Source: Shewanella xiamenensis
GTDB lineage: Bacteria > Pseudomonadota > Gammaproteobacteria > Enterobacterales > Shewanellaceae
Assembly (NCBI RefSeq): GCF_014647135.1
Contig: NZ_BMOP01000008.1
Span: 1-64,000, forward strand
DNA length: 64,000 bases
Direction of reading: 5' to 3'
Each line of letters opens with the position of its first letter. The stretch's first letter is position 1. Both the position numbers and the translations under genes were made by a program. Under the pieces are notes generated by a model. The model ran no database searches. It had not been told where the DNA came from and saw only the letters and a list, made by a program, of their open reading frames with translations. Below, one piece after another: positions 45,695-56,907 of the stretch.

Positions 45695-46741
45695 CTATTC
45701 TTTGACCCAAGAACCGTCGTCTTTGGGTCTCACCCAAGGCTGAGAAAACCAGTAAAAACCATTGCGCGTCTTACTTGGTGCCGTACAGTTGTAGCGCGAG
45801 CGGCCAGCTGGCAAGGCTAAATCGGCTTGAATGCTAAACTCGTTTTCACTTAACCAAGTAGGTGTTTTAGCGCCTTGCCCTTGGATATAACACATCACTT
45901 GCTTGGCCGAAATATCGCTCATATCGAGCTTCACCTTAAGCTCGGGGCGCCAATTTCCGCCCTTAAGCTCAGGATCGCTAGGTGTTTGCTCAAGCACTGG
46001 CATATTGAGGCTGTATAACTTGGCTTTTAGGCTCTTTAAATCCGCATATTGCCCCGCCACAGGGAAGCGCGGCAGCGCCGTGAGTGGCGAATAAGGCCCC
46101 GCCGCCCCTGACTGCTGGCCAAAGGCAACGAAGCCGTTTTCGGTCAACATGTCTTGAATCGCTTGATTGTATTCGCCATAGGGATAGGCCAGCATTTTAA
46201 AATTCTGCCCCGTTGCCTCGCGAATCGCATTTTCGGTGTCCTGAATATTGGCCTTAATTCGCGCCAACCATTGGCTTTGAGATTCATTGTCCAGCCTGCG
46301 GATCAGATGCTCATGGGCCCAGCTGTGGTTAGCAATATCGGCCCCTTCTTTGGAGAGCGTGATGAGCTGCTCCCAAGTCATCATCTCGGTAAACTTTTGT
46401 TTAATAGGCTCAATTGCCACAAATAAGGTGTAGGGAAAACCAAATTCCTTTAGGATGGGATGCGCTGTGGTCGCAATGCTGCGATAACCATCATCGAAAG
46501 TAATCGCCACCGTTTTGGCGGGTAAATCTTGTTTGTTTTTTATCGCTTCGACCACCTGCGATAACGGAATCACCTTAAAGCCATCATCCGCCAAGAACTG
46601 CATTTGCTCACGAAATTGTGCAGGCGTGACGCTCGTCGCCGCCGGCGTGGTTTCTGACACATGGTGATACTGTAAAATGACCACGGCATTGGCCGAAAAA
46701 GTCATCAACCCGAAGAGTGCCAATAACGCACGTTTAACCAT
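45695..46741 (-). CDS. Secreted polysaccharide deacetylase
   Basis: An exported NodB-type carbohydrate esterase (CE4), 348 residues. It has a signal peptide (about 1-19, FSANA-VV), the first metal motif AITFDDGYRS, the second NHSWAHEHL, and later motifs LAYPYGEYN and F..G. The C-terminal ~100 residues (after LEQTPSDPELKGG) form an extra domain. Likely substrates are beta-1,6-GlcNAc polymers or peptidoglycan, as for PgaB-like enzymes; not resolvable here. The ATG at 46741 has GGAGG in front; the 41-residue longer frame is rejected because it runs into the MATE gene. Confidence 0.92.
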   Translation of the reverse strand: MVKRALLALFGLMTFSANAVVILQYHHVSETTPAATSVTPAQFREQMQFLADDGFKVIPLSQVVEAIKNKQDLPAKTVAITFDDGYRSIATTAHPILKEFGFPYTLFVAIEPIKQKFTEMMTWEQLITLSKEGADIANHSWAHEHLIRRLDNESQSQWLARIKANIQDTENAIREATGQNFKMLAYPYGEYNQAIQDMLTENGFVAFGQQSGAAGPYSPLTALPRFPVAGQYADLKSLKAKLYSLNMPVLEQTPSDPELKGGNWRPELKVKLDMSDISAKQVMCYIQGQGAKTPTWLSENEFSIQADLALPAGRSRYNCTAPSKTRNGFYWFSQPWVRPKDDGSWVKE

Positions 46742-46763
46742 AATGTGAATACCTCCAATATCA

Positions 46764-48137
46764 ATGACTACTGCAAAATCTACCGCACTCGCGCTGCTGT
46801 TTAATGGCGCTAAAAATCGCCAACTGTTCGCGCTTGCACTGCCGATGATCCTCTCCAATATCACAGTTCCGTTATTGGGATTAGTGGATACCGCTGTGAT
46901 AGGGCATTTGAGTGACGCCTATTATTTAGGGGGCGTCGCACTCGGGTCAACGATTATCACATTAATCATTTGGTTATTAGGCTTTTTACGAATGGCGACC
47001 ACAGGCTTAGTCGCACAGGCCTATGGCGCAAACGATACCGCGAGCCAATTAAAATTGCTGGTTCAAGGCGCGATGCTGGCGACTGGACTGGGTATCGCGG
47101 TGATCCTATTGCAGCTCCCGATATTGAATTTAGCGCTCGGCCTCTCCGAGGCGAGTATGGAAGTGGAGCGTTATTGCCGAGAATATTTTCAAGTCCGCGT
47201 TTGGTCGACGCCATTCGCCCTACTCAATTTAGTTATGCTCGGCTGGCTCCTTGGCCGGCAACAACCCAAGGCGGCGATGTGGCAGCTTATCCTCGCCAAT
47301 TTAGCCAATATTATACTCGATGTACTGTTTGTAATGGGATTCGGCTGGGGCGTAAAAGGCGCAGCACTCGCTTCAGTATGTGCCGACATCACCGCCTTTA
47401 GCGTTGCGCTCTACATGGTATTACAACAGCTTAAGCTGTCGTCTCAATTTAAATTTGACCAATTGCGTGTCCATCTGACGTTTGCCGGTTACGGCAAACT
47501 GCTCAAACTCAATAGCGATATTTTTATCCGCAGCCTATGCCTGCAAGCTGCCTTCGCCTTTATGACCTTTCACGGTGCAGGCCTTGGGGACAATACCGTC
47601 GCAGCCAATGCAGTGTTATTGAATTTACTGCTATTAATCTCCTACGCCCTCGATGGCATCGCCTATTATGCCGAGGCCGAAGTGGGCAAAGCCTATGGTC
47701 AAAAGCGTGCGCAGCAATTGCATGAAGCCGTGGTGCTGGCTTGGTGTTGGTCTGCCATCACAGCAGTTGGGTTTACACTGATCTTTAGCCTTTGGGGAAG
47801 CCATATTATCGAACTGTTGACCAGTATTGATAAGGTCAGAACCACAGCACAGACTTATCTGATTTGGTTGGTATTGCTACCGCTTTGGTCTTTTAGCTCT
47901 TACCTATTCGATGGTGTTTATATCGGTGCGGCGCAGGGTAAAGTGATGCGTAATAGCATGATTATTGCGACATTTGGCGCCTTCTTTCCGACATGGTATT
48001 TACTACAATCGCTATTGCCTTCTGAGCAGGCTAACCATGCTCTGTGGGCGGCCATGACAGCCTTTATGTTAATGCGTAGCCTGACCCTTGCAGCACATTA
48101 TCGCTTTAGTAAGACATTTATTGTTAGGGCGTGTTGA
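46764..48137 (+). CDS. MATE family efflux transporter (DinF-like)
   Basis: A 457-residue inner membrane drug or metabolite antiporter, about 12 helices in two MatE repeats. PMILSNITVPLLGLVDTAVIGHL is typical of the DinF branch, and MLGWLLGRQQPKAAM follows helix 4. The gene is divergent from the deacetylase across only 22 bases. The last codons (RAC then TGA) lie inside the terminal repeat of the adjacent MITE-like element, so the native C-terminus was probably replaced by a few residues when the element inserted. Confidence 0.92.
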   Translation: MTTAKSTALALLFNGAKNRQLFALALPMILSNITVPLLGLVDTAVIGHLSDAYYLGGVALGSTIITLIIWLLGFLRMATTGLVAQAYGANDTASQLKLLVQGAMLATGLGIAVILLQLPILNLALGLSEASMEVERYCREYFQVRVWSTPFALLNLVMLGWLLGRQQPKAAMWQLILANLANIILDVLFVMGFGWGVKGAALASVCADITAFSVALYMVLQQLKLSSQFKFDQLRVHLTFAGYGKLLKLNSDIFIRSLCLQAAFAFMTFHGAGLGDNTVAANAVLLNLLLLISYALDGIAYYAEAEVGKAYGQKRAQQLHEAVVLAWCWSAITAVGFTLIFSLWGSHIIELLTSIDKVRTTAQTYLIWLVLLPLWSFSSYLFDGVYIGAAQGKVMRNSMIIATFGAFFPTWYLLQSLLPSEQANHALWAAMTAFMLMRSLTLAAHYRFSKTFIVRAC

Positions 48138-48392
48138 CGTTTCGAGATTAGATTTTGTTCGTTCTGGCAAGCAAGTGCTCGCGAAACGAGGAATGATGTG
48201 TAGTTATTCTACTCAAATGACGAGTGACAAAGAGCAAGGGCTTGCCAGACGAACCCTTCGGGCAGCATTTGGCTGGCTTTTCTGCCGCGTTATCGTCCGT
48301 TTATGTAGAATAACTACACTGCACGGACTTTGCCTTGCATAAAAGCCAGCCACATTGCTGCAAAAATAACCCTGAAATGTCAACACGCCCTA
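48125..48392. mobile_element. MITE-like element with TA target duplication
   Basis: TAGGGCGTGTTGACGTTTC (48125-48143) is repeated in inverted form at 48374-48392 with one mismatch. The outer TA at each end suggests a 2-bp TA target duplication, as left by IS630/Tc1-like elements, with a 264-bp body. Inside are further inverted pairs: TGTAGTTATTCTAC (48199-48212) with its exact complement at 48305-48318, GCTGGCTTTT with AAAAGCCAGC, and TCTGGCAAGC with GCTTGCCAGA. No transposase ORF. The left end lies inside the MATE coding region. Confidence 0.75.
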
Positions 48393-48474
48393 GCTAACTC
48401 AGTAAAGACAGTAGCTTACTTAGGTTTGACCGATTAATATACGCACAACTTTTGTAATATAAATGTGATATAAA

Positions 48475-50412
48475 ATGAAAAGGATTTTACCTCTACTGCT
48501 CCTGTGGCTAAGCCTGCCACTGCTTGCCCAAACGGTACCACAACTTCCCGTCGAGGCTTTTGCTAGTATTCCCGATGTCAGCTCTGTGCAATTGTCACCC
48601 GATGGTAAAAAAATTGCCTCCATTGTTCGTGTCGAACAACCTAAACTCAAGGGAACCGTTGTCAGCATTCTCGATTTAGAAACGGGTGAAAAAGGCGTTG
48701 CAGTTCATACTGATAACCAAAAATTTGTAATGCTGTCGTTAAGGTGGGCAAACAATACTACATTGTTAATAAAAGCTCAGTTTCCAGCAAATCGTTATGG
48801 AACACCAACAACCGAAACCCGCCTAGTTAAGTACGATTTAACCACACGAAAGACTTCGAGTGTACTCGCTCCTAGTGTTATCGATCGACTCAGTTGGATC
48901 CCACAACATCAAGGGCAAATTATCGATCTGATGCCAGATGACTCGGAACATATTCTGCTATCCCTTGATGGCATGGGCCAAAATGTAGGGGAAGACAGCG
49001 TACTCAAAGTCAATCTGTCACAGGGAAAGTCCTCCTACATTCAAAATGCTAAGCGTAATATCATCGGCTGGGTTACCGACAGGCAGCACAAGGTCCGAAT
49101 TTCCATCTATAACGATGATACTGAATACCGCATCTACGAACAGCCCGAACAAAAAGCAGAGTCTCGCTTGCTTTGGAGCTTTAAAGCTTTCTCTGAAGAG
49201 AGTGTCTGGCCACTGGGGTTTGATGCCGACCCGAATATTCTGTACGTACGCGCCTATCACCAAGGATTTGAAGCTATCTTTAAGGTGAATTTAACCGATC
49301 CTAAGCTCACCAAGGAGCTGGTGTACGCCAACGAAAATACCGATGTCGAAGGCGATCTCATCTATTCAGAATTAAAGAAAAAAGTTATTGGGATCAGTGA
49401 GGGTGATGGCGAAGAGTATACTTTTTGGGATCCTGAATATGCGGGCCTACAAAATGGGCTGAAAGCGGTATTACCCAATGCTCACAACTACATCACCCAA
49501 TTTAGCGCCAATGAACGCCGCTATATCGTCTACTCCACCAGCTCGACTCAGCCCGGCACTTATTACTTTGGCGATAGGGATGAGAAGGCGCTGTTTCCGA
49601 TTGCTGAGAGATATAGCAAGCTCAGCAGCGAGCAACTCGCCGACACGCAATACTTAAGCTACGAAGCGCGGGATAAACTCAAAATCGATGCTTACCTGAC
49701 AGTGCCAAAGGGCCTCGAAGCCAAGCAACTGCCAACCATTATCTTCCCCCACGGCGGCCCCATTAGTTACGACAGTAATGACTTCGATTATTGGGCACAG
49801 TTTTTTGCCAACCGTGGCTACGCAGTATTCAGAATGAACTTTCGGGGTTCAGCAGGCTATGGCTATGAGTTTATGAAAGCCGGCCTAAAAAGCTGGGGGC
49901 TCGAAATGCAAAACGATGTGGAAGATGGCACGCGTTACCTAATCAATCAAGGGATTAGCGATCCGCAACGTATCTGTATTGTCGGCGCGAGTTATGGTGG
50001 TTATGCAGCACTCATGGGCGCCGCAATGACACCCGAACTGTATCGCTGCGCAGTCAGTGTTGCTGGGGTGACAGACGTAGCTTACCTAGTAAAATCCAGT
50101 CGCCGTTTTACCAATTATGAAGTCGTCAAAGAACAAATTGGCGATGACTTTAACGTCCTCTATGAACGCTCGCCCATCAGCAAAGCCGATAAGATCACCA
50201 TCCCAGTATTACTACTGCATGGCGATAAGGACCGAGTGGTCAAGGTACAACACAGCCGCGAAATGTTTGACGAGCTAAAATCTCGTAAGAAAAACGTCGA
50301 ATATATTGAGCTTGAAAATGGTGACCATTATTTGAGTAACAATGACCACAGATTAACCACCTTTAAGGCGCTGGATAAGTTTTTAGCAGATAACCTAAAA
50401 ACTCAGTTGTAG
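48475..50412 (+). CDS. S9 family prolyl oligopeptidase-like peptidase
   Basis: An exported serine peptidase, 645 residues: signal peptide (about 1-19, LPLLAQ), a beta-propeller-like region (about 30-380), and an alpha/beta hydrolase domain (about 400-645). The triad is S506 (GASYGGYAALMGA), D586 (LLHGDKDRVVKV) and H618 (NGDHYLS). The arrangement suits acylaminoacyl- or dipeptidyl-peptidase activity on short peptides in the periplasm. There is no clear Shine-Dalgarno before the ATG. It starts 82 bases after the MITE-like element and ends at a strong terminator. Confidence 0.95.
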   Translation: MKRILPLLLLWLSLPLLAQTVPQLPVEAFASIPDVSSVQLSPDGKKIASIVRVEQPKLKGTVVSILDLETGEKGVAVHTDNQKFVMLSLRWANNTTLLIKAQFPANRYGTPTTETRLVKYDLTTRKTSSVLAPSVIDRLSWIPQHQGQIIDLMPDDSEHILLSLDGMGQNVGEDSVLKVNLSQGKSSYIQNAKRNIIGWVTDRQHKVRISIYNDDTEYRIYEQPEQKAESRLLWSFKAFSEESVWPLGFDADPNILYVRAYHQGFEAIFKVNLTDPKLTKELVYANENTDVEGDLIYSELKKKVIGISEGDGEEYTFWDPEYAGLQNGLKAVLPNAHNYITQFSANERRYIVYSTSSTQPGTYYFGDRDEKALFPIAERYSKLSSEQLADTQYLSYEARDKLKIDAYLTVPKGLEAKQLPTIIFPHGGPISYDSNDFDYWAQFFANRGYAVFRMNFRGSAGYGYEFMKAGLKSWGLEMQNDVEDGTRYLINQGISDPQRICIVGASYGGYAALMGAAMTPELYRCAVSVAGVTDVAYLVKSSRRFTNYEVVKEQIGDDFNVLYERSPISKADKITIPVLLLHGDKDRVVKVQHSREMFDELKSRKKNVEYIELENGDHYLSNNDHRLTTFKALDKFLADNLKTQL

Positions 50413-50430
50413 CATCAAAGCCAAATATAA

Positions 50431-50457
50431 AAAACGCGACTCAAGGTCGCGTTTTTT
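50431..50457. terminator. Bidirectional terminator, peptidase / nfuA
   Basis: AAAAACGCGAC-TCAAG-GTCGCGTTTTT, a strong stem between two convergent genes with A and T runs on the two sides. Confidence 0.93.
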
Positions 50458-50479
50458 ATATTTAGCTCAACTCAAAAGC

Positions 50480-51058
50480 TTAAGCGTAAGAATGCTCACC
50501 GTGTTGGTGATCGGTTACGTCACGCACACCCGTTAATTCACCTGGGAACATATCTAACAGTTGTTTTTCGATACCATCCTTTAAGGTGATATCCACTTGC
50601 GAACAACCATTACAACCGCCGCCGAACTGCAATACTGCAACGCCTTCTTTGGTGATCTCCACCAACATAATGTTGCCGCCATGGCTTGCTAATTGTGGGT
50701 TGATTTCTGATTGGATCACGTATTCGATACGCTCCACTAAAGGCGCATCACCCGCAACTTTACGCATTTTCGCGTTTGGCGCTTTAAGGGTTAATTGCGA
50801 ACCTAATTGATCGGTCACAAAGTCAATTGAGGCTTCTTCTAAGAAAGGTGCACTCTTTTCGTCTACCATAGCGCTAAAGCCATTGAATGCTAATTCAATA
50901 TCATCGCTCTCAACGGCATCAGGTGGACAGTAAGACACGCCACACTCAGCTTGTGCGGTACCTGGGCTTATCACAAATACACGAATATGAGTGCCTTCAG
51001 GTTGATCTGCTAACAACTTTACAAAATGGGCTTGAGCCGCATCGGAAATCGTAATCAT
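50480..51058 (-). CDS. nfuA: Fe/S biogenesis protein NfuA
   Basis: A carrier that delivers [4Fe-4S] clusters to target enzymes. It has 192 residues, close to the E. coli 191: an A-type-like N-terminal domain (about 1-95, with [18 protein letters not shown]) and the Nfu domain (about 105-192) with the cluster cysteines [16 protein letters not shown]. The ATG at 51058 ([12 protein letters not shown]) gives the family start; the 23-residue longer frame is rejected. Its genomic neighbourhood with comF/bioH is conserved in gammaproteobacteria, but here the urdA locus separates them. Confidence 0.97.
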   Translation of the reverse strand: MITISDAAQAHFVKLLADQPEGTHIRVFVISPGTAQAECGVSYCPPDAVESDDIELAFNGFSAMVDEKSAPFLEEASIDFVTDQLGSQLTLKAPNAKMRKVAGDAPLVERIEYVIQSEINPQLASHGGNIMLVEITKEGVAVLQFGGGCNGCSQVDITLKDGIEKQLLDMFPGELTGVRDVTDHQHGEHSYA

Positions 51059-51266
51059 GGAAACCAGCTCCGTCAGGGGATACCTGAGTGTTTTAGTAAG
51101 AATTAGCCGTATGATACTCCTAGTCACTCGCGCTTTGTAGTCCCCTTGGGCGCAAGTTTATGGATTTTTGCCATAGTGATCACGATTCAAGCCTTATTTA
51201 GCAATTTATAAATAACACTTAAACATCAGCATTATGCATGAGTAAACAAGCATTAATAAAAAGAAA

Positions 51267-51286
51267 AGCGACTCAATTGAGTCGCT
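51267..51286. terminator. Perfect palindromic terminator after urdA
   Basis: AGCGACTCAATTGAGTCGCT is a perfect 20-base palindrome about 25 bases after the urdA stop, with CTTTTCTTTTT following on the minus strand. Confidence 0.8.
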
Positions 51287-51309
51287 AAAAAGATCCTATA
51301 AAAGACAAA

Positions 51310-53103
<1,794 letters not shown>

Positions 53104-53140
53104 TTAAATGAGATTTAACTTATTAAAATTCGATAACCGA

Positions 53141-53905
53141 TTAAAACTGATAACCAACAGATACACCGTATTCAATCCCATCATTATATTGTGATCCCCA
53201 GCTATCATAATGAGTGACATATATTTTTGAAAAAATTGAATCAGTGAGGCTTGTTTGTAATGTTGTGATTATCTGATGGCCATAGCTGTCATATGAAAAT
53301 AATGCTTGATGCGCTTTATCTCTATCAATTTGCGCCTCATAATTCAAACTTAAGCTATGTTTAAACCCTAGTAATTCAAACGGATACTTTGCATTTAAAA
53401 CTACTGCATAACCTGACAGGTCGTTAAACTTCTCAGAGGTAGGGGAAAAGCTACCAATGGTATAATTTAAACCGACCCCATAGTTGAGTGATAGATTTTG
53501 AATTTTTGCATTATGGGTAACACCTAAATAAATATTATCTTCCACTAGCGTTTCACTCGCAGAGATAAAGTTCTGAGTCCAAAAGTTGAACTGCGATTCT
53601 CCGAGCTTATTTTCAAGTATCAATAATGACTTAATGGTAGTTTTGCCATCAAGGTGCTTCTGATTTTCCGCGATTTCAGCAGGATTTTCGAGCTTAAGAT
53701 TAGCAAAGTAAGTCCCCCAATCAGCAATTCCCAAATGATTCAACTTTACAAAAGGCTGATTAAAAACACCTGGGTTATCATGTTTTGCGTCACTGGTATA
53801 AAACTTATAACCTAAATCCACGCTAGTTTTATTCACATCAGCACATACTGAACCACTAAATACTATTGTACTAACTAAAATAGATGCCACACTTTTTTTA
53901 CACAT
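53141..53905 (-). CDS. Tsx-like outer membrane channel protein
   Basis: A 254-residue outer membrane protein: signal peptide (about 1-22, VCA-DV), alternating beta-strands through the rest and a terminal aromatic Phe (GVSVGYQF), the usual barrel signature. Its size and repeats such as SLNYGVGLNYTIG and HSLSLNYEAQID point to the Tsx/OmpK nucleoside-channel type, though the assignment is weaker than the barrel call. It lies directly upstream of urdA, 82 bases apart, and downstream of a two-component pair, so it is probably the uptake pore for urocanate or related imidazoles (inference). Confidence 0.7.
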   Translation of the reverse strand: MCKKSVASILVSTIVFSGSVCADVNKTSVDLGYKFYTSDAKHDNPGVFNQPFVKLNHLGIADWGTYFANLKLENPAEIAENQKHLDGKTTIKSLLILENKLGESQFNFWTQNFISASETLVEDNIYLGVTHNAKIQNLSLNYGVGLNYTIGSFSPTSEKFNDLSGYAVVLNAKYPFELLGFKHSLSLNYEAQIDRDKAHQALFSYDSYGHQIITTLQTSLTDSIFSKIYVTHYDSWGSQYNDGIEYGVSVGYQF

Positions 53906-54078
53906 AGAACCCTCTCAACCATGTATTCTAGGAAGTATTTTTAAATACCTGCCAACCAGTAAACTTTATATAATAACGTTACTACGAATAATATGATGAC
54001 TATGTGATCTAAGCACGACAGTGCTTTTGCATTTTAAAAGTGTGTGGTTTTATGCAGTAAAATTACAACTCCAATTAT

Positions 54079-55323
54079 TTAATTGTTAGATATTTCTAAT
54101 CTAGCGGTAAATAAATTATTTTTAGATGAGCTAGTAAAAATCCAACCCAGTTGATTTGCGAGGCGCTTCACCAGTAAAAGCCCTAAACCAAATCCATGGC
54201 GACCATTACTATTATAGGAATTAGTTATTTCTACATAATAACCATCTTGAGTAATGCTAATATCCATCCCACCATGTTCAATACTATTCCTTAATAAATT
54301 GCTTAATATTATTTTTAGCGGATGAAGTTGAACGGGCAAACAAGTATCGTCAGAAAATAATTGAATTTTTTGCTCATGACCATGAACCCGTTGCTGCTCC
54401 TCGATAATACTGGCAAGTAAAGGCGATAACGCGACGTTTTCCTTTTCTAAGCTGGAACACTCTTTATTAGTCAACCACAGTAAGGTTTCAATGAGTGACT
54501 TCATTTGATTGGTCGCTTGGGAAGCATACAGCGTTGGCCCTGTAAGCTCACCTTGTTGTAATGCGAGGATTTCGAATGAAGATTGGCATATGGCAACTGG
54601 CGTTCTTAACTCATGGCTAGCAAAGCGTAAAAAATTAAGTTCGCGTTGCTGAGCCTCTTGAAGCTGTAAAATCGAGTTATCTAAAGCATCAACAATAGCT
54701 TTTAATTCAGCATATTCTTGTTGCGGCAAACTCAGTTTGCCTCCGGCTTCCCAGTCATGCTGCTTAATCGCATGGCTAATTTGATGCACAGGCGTAATCA
54801 CTTTGCTTTGCATATAAAACGCTAAGCTTGCACTGGCACAGAAGGTTATCAGCACTAGCAGCAAAATGGCCGTCATGTTTTTAGGGGCAAATTGCAAGTC
54901 ATGGGTAACACTAAACTGCAGCCAAACGTAGAGCGGCTGGCCAGCTTGGGGGTAGTACACACTCAGCGCGTTAACAATGGGGCCTTCTGCATGCTCATAG
55001 CGAATTTTGCTCGCATCTGTTAAGACTTCATTGTGACTTAACTCACGAATGTGTGGCGGAATATCTAGCCAATGAGAATAGACGGTTAAGTTATCGGTTT
55101 TTAGAATCGGCTGATGCTGTAATGGTTGCTGAGTTGGCTGCGCCACCTTCAGTAATGCTTCGGCTGCTTGCCCTGCATTATGCATTGTGACTTCATGCAT
55201 AGAAATCATACCTGCACACATCATGCAAAGCGGGATAAAACTATTCACGCCTAAGGTTATTAATAGAAAAATCACTCCCCACACTTGATAGCTACGCTTA
55301 AGGCTAAATTTAGGCGCTTGCAT
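54079..55323 (-). CDS. Sensor histidine kinase upstream of the urdA locus
   Basis: A classic inner membrane kinase of 414 residues: helix 1 (about 13-35), a periplasmic sensor of ~120 residues without a named fold, helix 2 (about 158-178), a HAMP-like segment, HisKA with H237 in RFASHELRTPV, and HATPase with NLLRNSIEHGG and GRHGFGLGLLLVKRL. The ATG at 55323 is preferred to 55332, as AGGG then lies 9 bases upstream. It overlaps the response regulator by 14 bases. Nothing identifies the signal; its place next to urdA suggests urocanate or histidine-derived compounds, or redox state. Confidence 0.93.
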   Translation of the reverse strand: MQAPKFSLKRSYQVWGVIFLLITLGVNSFIPLCMMCAGMISMHEVTMHNAGQAAEALLKVAQPTQQPLQHQPILKTDNLTVYSHWLDIPPHIRELSHNEVLTDASKIRYEHAEGPIVNALSVYYPQAGQPLYVWLQFSVTHDLQFAPKNMTAILLLVLITFCASASLAFYMQSKVITPVHQISHAIKQHDWEAGGKLSLPQQEYAELKAIVDALDNSILQLQEAQQRELNFLRFASHELRTPVAICQSSFEILALQQGELTGPTLYASQATNQMKSLIETLLWLTNKECSSLEKENVALSPLLASIIEEQQRVHGHEQKIQLFSDDTCLPVQLHPLKIILSNLLRNSIEHGGMDISITQDGYYVEITNSYNSNGRHGFGLGLLLVKRLANQLGWIFTSSSKNNLFTARLEISNN

Positions 55324-55987
55324 TGATGTCATCCCTAAGGCTTAAGCCAACGCCACGAATTGTATGTAATATTTGCCGCTCAAAGGGGCGATCGATCACT
55401 CGGCGCAAAAGATGAATATGGCTGCGCAAGCTGTCACTATCTGGTGCACAGTCGGGCCAAAGCATTCGCTCAATCTCTTCTCTACTCACGGTTTCTGGAC
55501 TACGACGCGCTAATAAAGCCAGGATCTGCCATCCGGTTTTAGACAAAACCAGCAGTTGCCCTTGCCGATACACCATGTGGTTTGCAAAATCGATTTCTAG
55601 GTCACCAATAGCCAACCTTTGGGGCGCGGGACGGCGCTGGGCAACCACCTTTAGCCGCGCGACCAGCTCCTCCATCGCAAAGGGTTTGACTAAATAATCG
55701 TCCGCGCCAACAGCAAAACCACTCAAGCGATCATTCAGACTACTACGTGCAGTTAACATGATTACTGGTGAGGGAATGCACTGTGCTTTCCAGCGTTCAC
55801 ACGCCTCAATGCCATCACCATCCGGTAAATTAAGATCGAGAATAATGGCGTCAAACTGCTGCTGGCTGATCAATATTTCGGCTTGCGCTAGGTTGAACGC
55901 GTAATCACACTCTATGCCACTCAATTCAAGATATTGGATGATGTTGTTAGAAAGAAGCCGATTGTCTTCAACCAGTAATACCAACAT
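55310..55987 (-). CDS. OmpR/PhoB-family response regulator
   Basis: A 225-residue DNA-binding regulator: receiver domain (about 1-115) with D51 in AIILDLNLPDGDG and LVKPFAMEEL, and an OmpR-type winged helix (about 125-220) with LSKTGWQILALLARRSPETVSREEIERMLW. It is coupled to the kinase gene (14-base overlap) and preceded two bases earlier by the LuxR-type gene's stop, so all three form one unit. The targets are probably urdA and the porin (inference from order). Confidence 0.95.
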   Translation of the reverse strand: MLVLLVEDNRLLSNNIIQYLELSGIECDYAFNLAQAEILISQQQFDAIILDLNLPDGDGIEACERWKAQCIPSPVIMLTARSSLNDRLSGFAVGADDYLVKPFAMEELVARLKVVAQRRPAPQRLAIGDLEIDFANHMVYRQGQLLVLSKTGWQILALLARRSPETVSREEIERMLWPDCAPDSDSLRSHIHLLRRVIDRPFERQILHTIRGVGLSLRDDINASA

Positions 55988-55989
55988 AT

Positions 55990-56736
55990 TTAGATCAACT
56001 CATATTGATGGGCCAGATGAATTAAGTTTGCTCTATTCGTCGCCCCAAACTTCCTACGCATTGATTCCATATGATATTCAACTCCCCTAATGCTTATCGG
56101 GAGCTGGATTGAAATTTCATCATTCTGCAGGCCGTTTGCGACCATAACTAAGATATCTCTCGCATTATCTTTCAGTAGAGAACTTTGAAGAAACGGATTA
56201 AACAATGACTTATTACATTCAAATAGCTTGTTTTGGGCATCCTTTAAGGTCGCGCTCAAATCCGTTAATTGGATATCCGAATCATCCAGATGACTCAGCA
56301 GGATAAAGCGACCCACCCAATGTCGATTGCTATGGCATCCAACGGGCCAACTTAATACGGTCTGAATATGGTGTTTATTGAAAAGTCGGCGGGCCTTGTC
56401 ACTTTTCTCACACGACAAGCGATACATATAAGATTTTGATGTATCTAACGAAAAACCAAAATTAAAGTCACTAGCGGCAATCTGACTTAAATAAAAACGC
56501 TGCAATTGGGCAACTTTAGGGGATGAAGCTACGCTGGCAGTGGGTTTACGCAGCGAGACTTGCGAGAACAGGTTGGTTTCTTTTGGAAAGTGATAGTTTT
56601 CATACGCACAATGTGCGACCCCTTGAAACCAGAATCCACTAAAACCGTGCGGTTTCAAAGCAGTACTTATCGCTTGAATAACGTCTTGTAATGTCGATGC
56701 CGTATTGGCATTTGATAGCGCCCGTTTAGCGTCCAT
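55990..56736 (-). CDS. LuxR-type transcriptional regulator with N-terminal sensory domain
   Basis: A 248-residue protein. The C-terminal helix-turn-helix (about 185-245: ILVMVANGLQNDEISIQLP, then GVEYHMESMRRKFGATNRANL) is LuxR/FixJ-like. The N-terminal ~165 residues (TASTLQDVIQAISTALKPHGFSGFWFQG and NKHHIQTVLSWPVG) look like an autoinducer-binding-type fold, although the invariant acyl-homoserine-lactone residues are not evident. The ATG at 56736 has GGGGG upstream. First gene of the urdA-side regulatory operon; probably an orphan 'solo' LuxR protein. Confidence 0.85.
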   Translation of the reverse strand: MDAKRALSNANTASTLQDVIQAISTALKPHGFSGFWFQGVAHCAYENYHFPKETNLFSQVSLRKPTASVASSPKVAQLQRFYLSQIAASDFNFGFSLDTSKSYMYRLSCEKSDKARRLFNKHHIQTVLSWPVGCHSNRHWVGRFILLSHLDDSDIQLTDLSATLKDAQNKLFECNKSLFNPFLQSSLLKDNARDILVMVANGLQNDEISIQLPISIRGVEYHMESMRRKFGATNRANLIHLAHQYELI

Positions 56737-56907
56737 AAATACCCCCAAACAAAATATGATTAGAAGGTATCTCAATACAAGCAACAAACAAAACTTATAG
56801 ATACATATACTTACATTTGATCTCAAAACTAAAAGTTATTTTTTACATCCCGTTTTTTTGACATAGTTTTGACGTTCGTAACGCTAAACTGCAACGATCT
56901 TTGCTAA

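Noticed and set aside
46970-47401. 143-codon plus-strand frame inside the MATE gene
   Set aside because: A shifted frame within a coding region whose true frame has clear MATE features.
48199-48318. TGTAGTTATTCTAC inverted pair as a stand-alone regulatory RNA or riboswitch
   Set aside because: It lies inside the TIR-bounded element and is better explained as internal structure of a MITE.
51267-51286. 20-bp perfect palindrome as an operator
   Set aside because: Its place just after the urdA stop with a U-rich tract on the minus strand fits an intrinsic terminator.
54003-54026. CRP-like TGTGATCT near the porin promoter
   Set aside because: Only the left half fits the consensus; the nearby AAGCAC/GTGCTT hairpin is weak, so neither is listed as a site.
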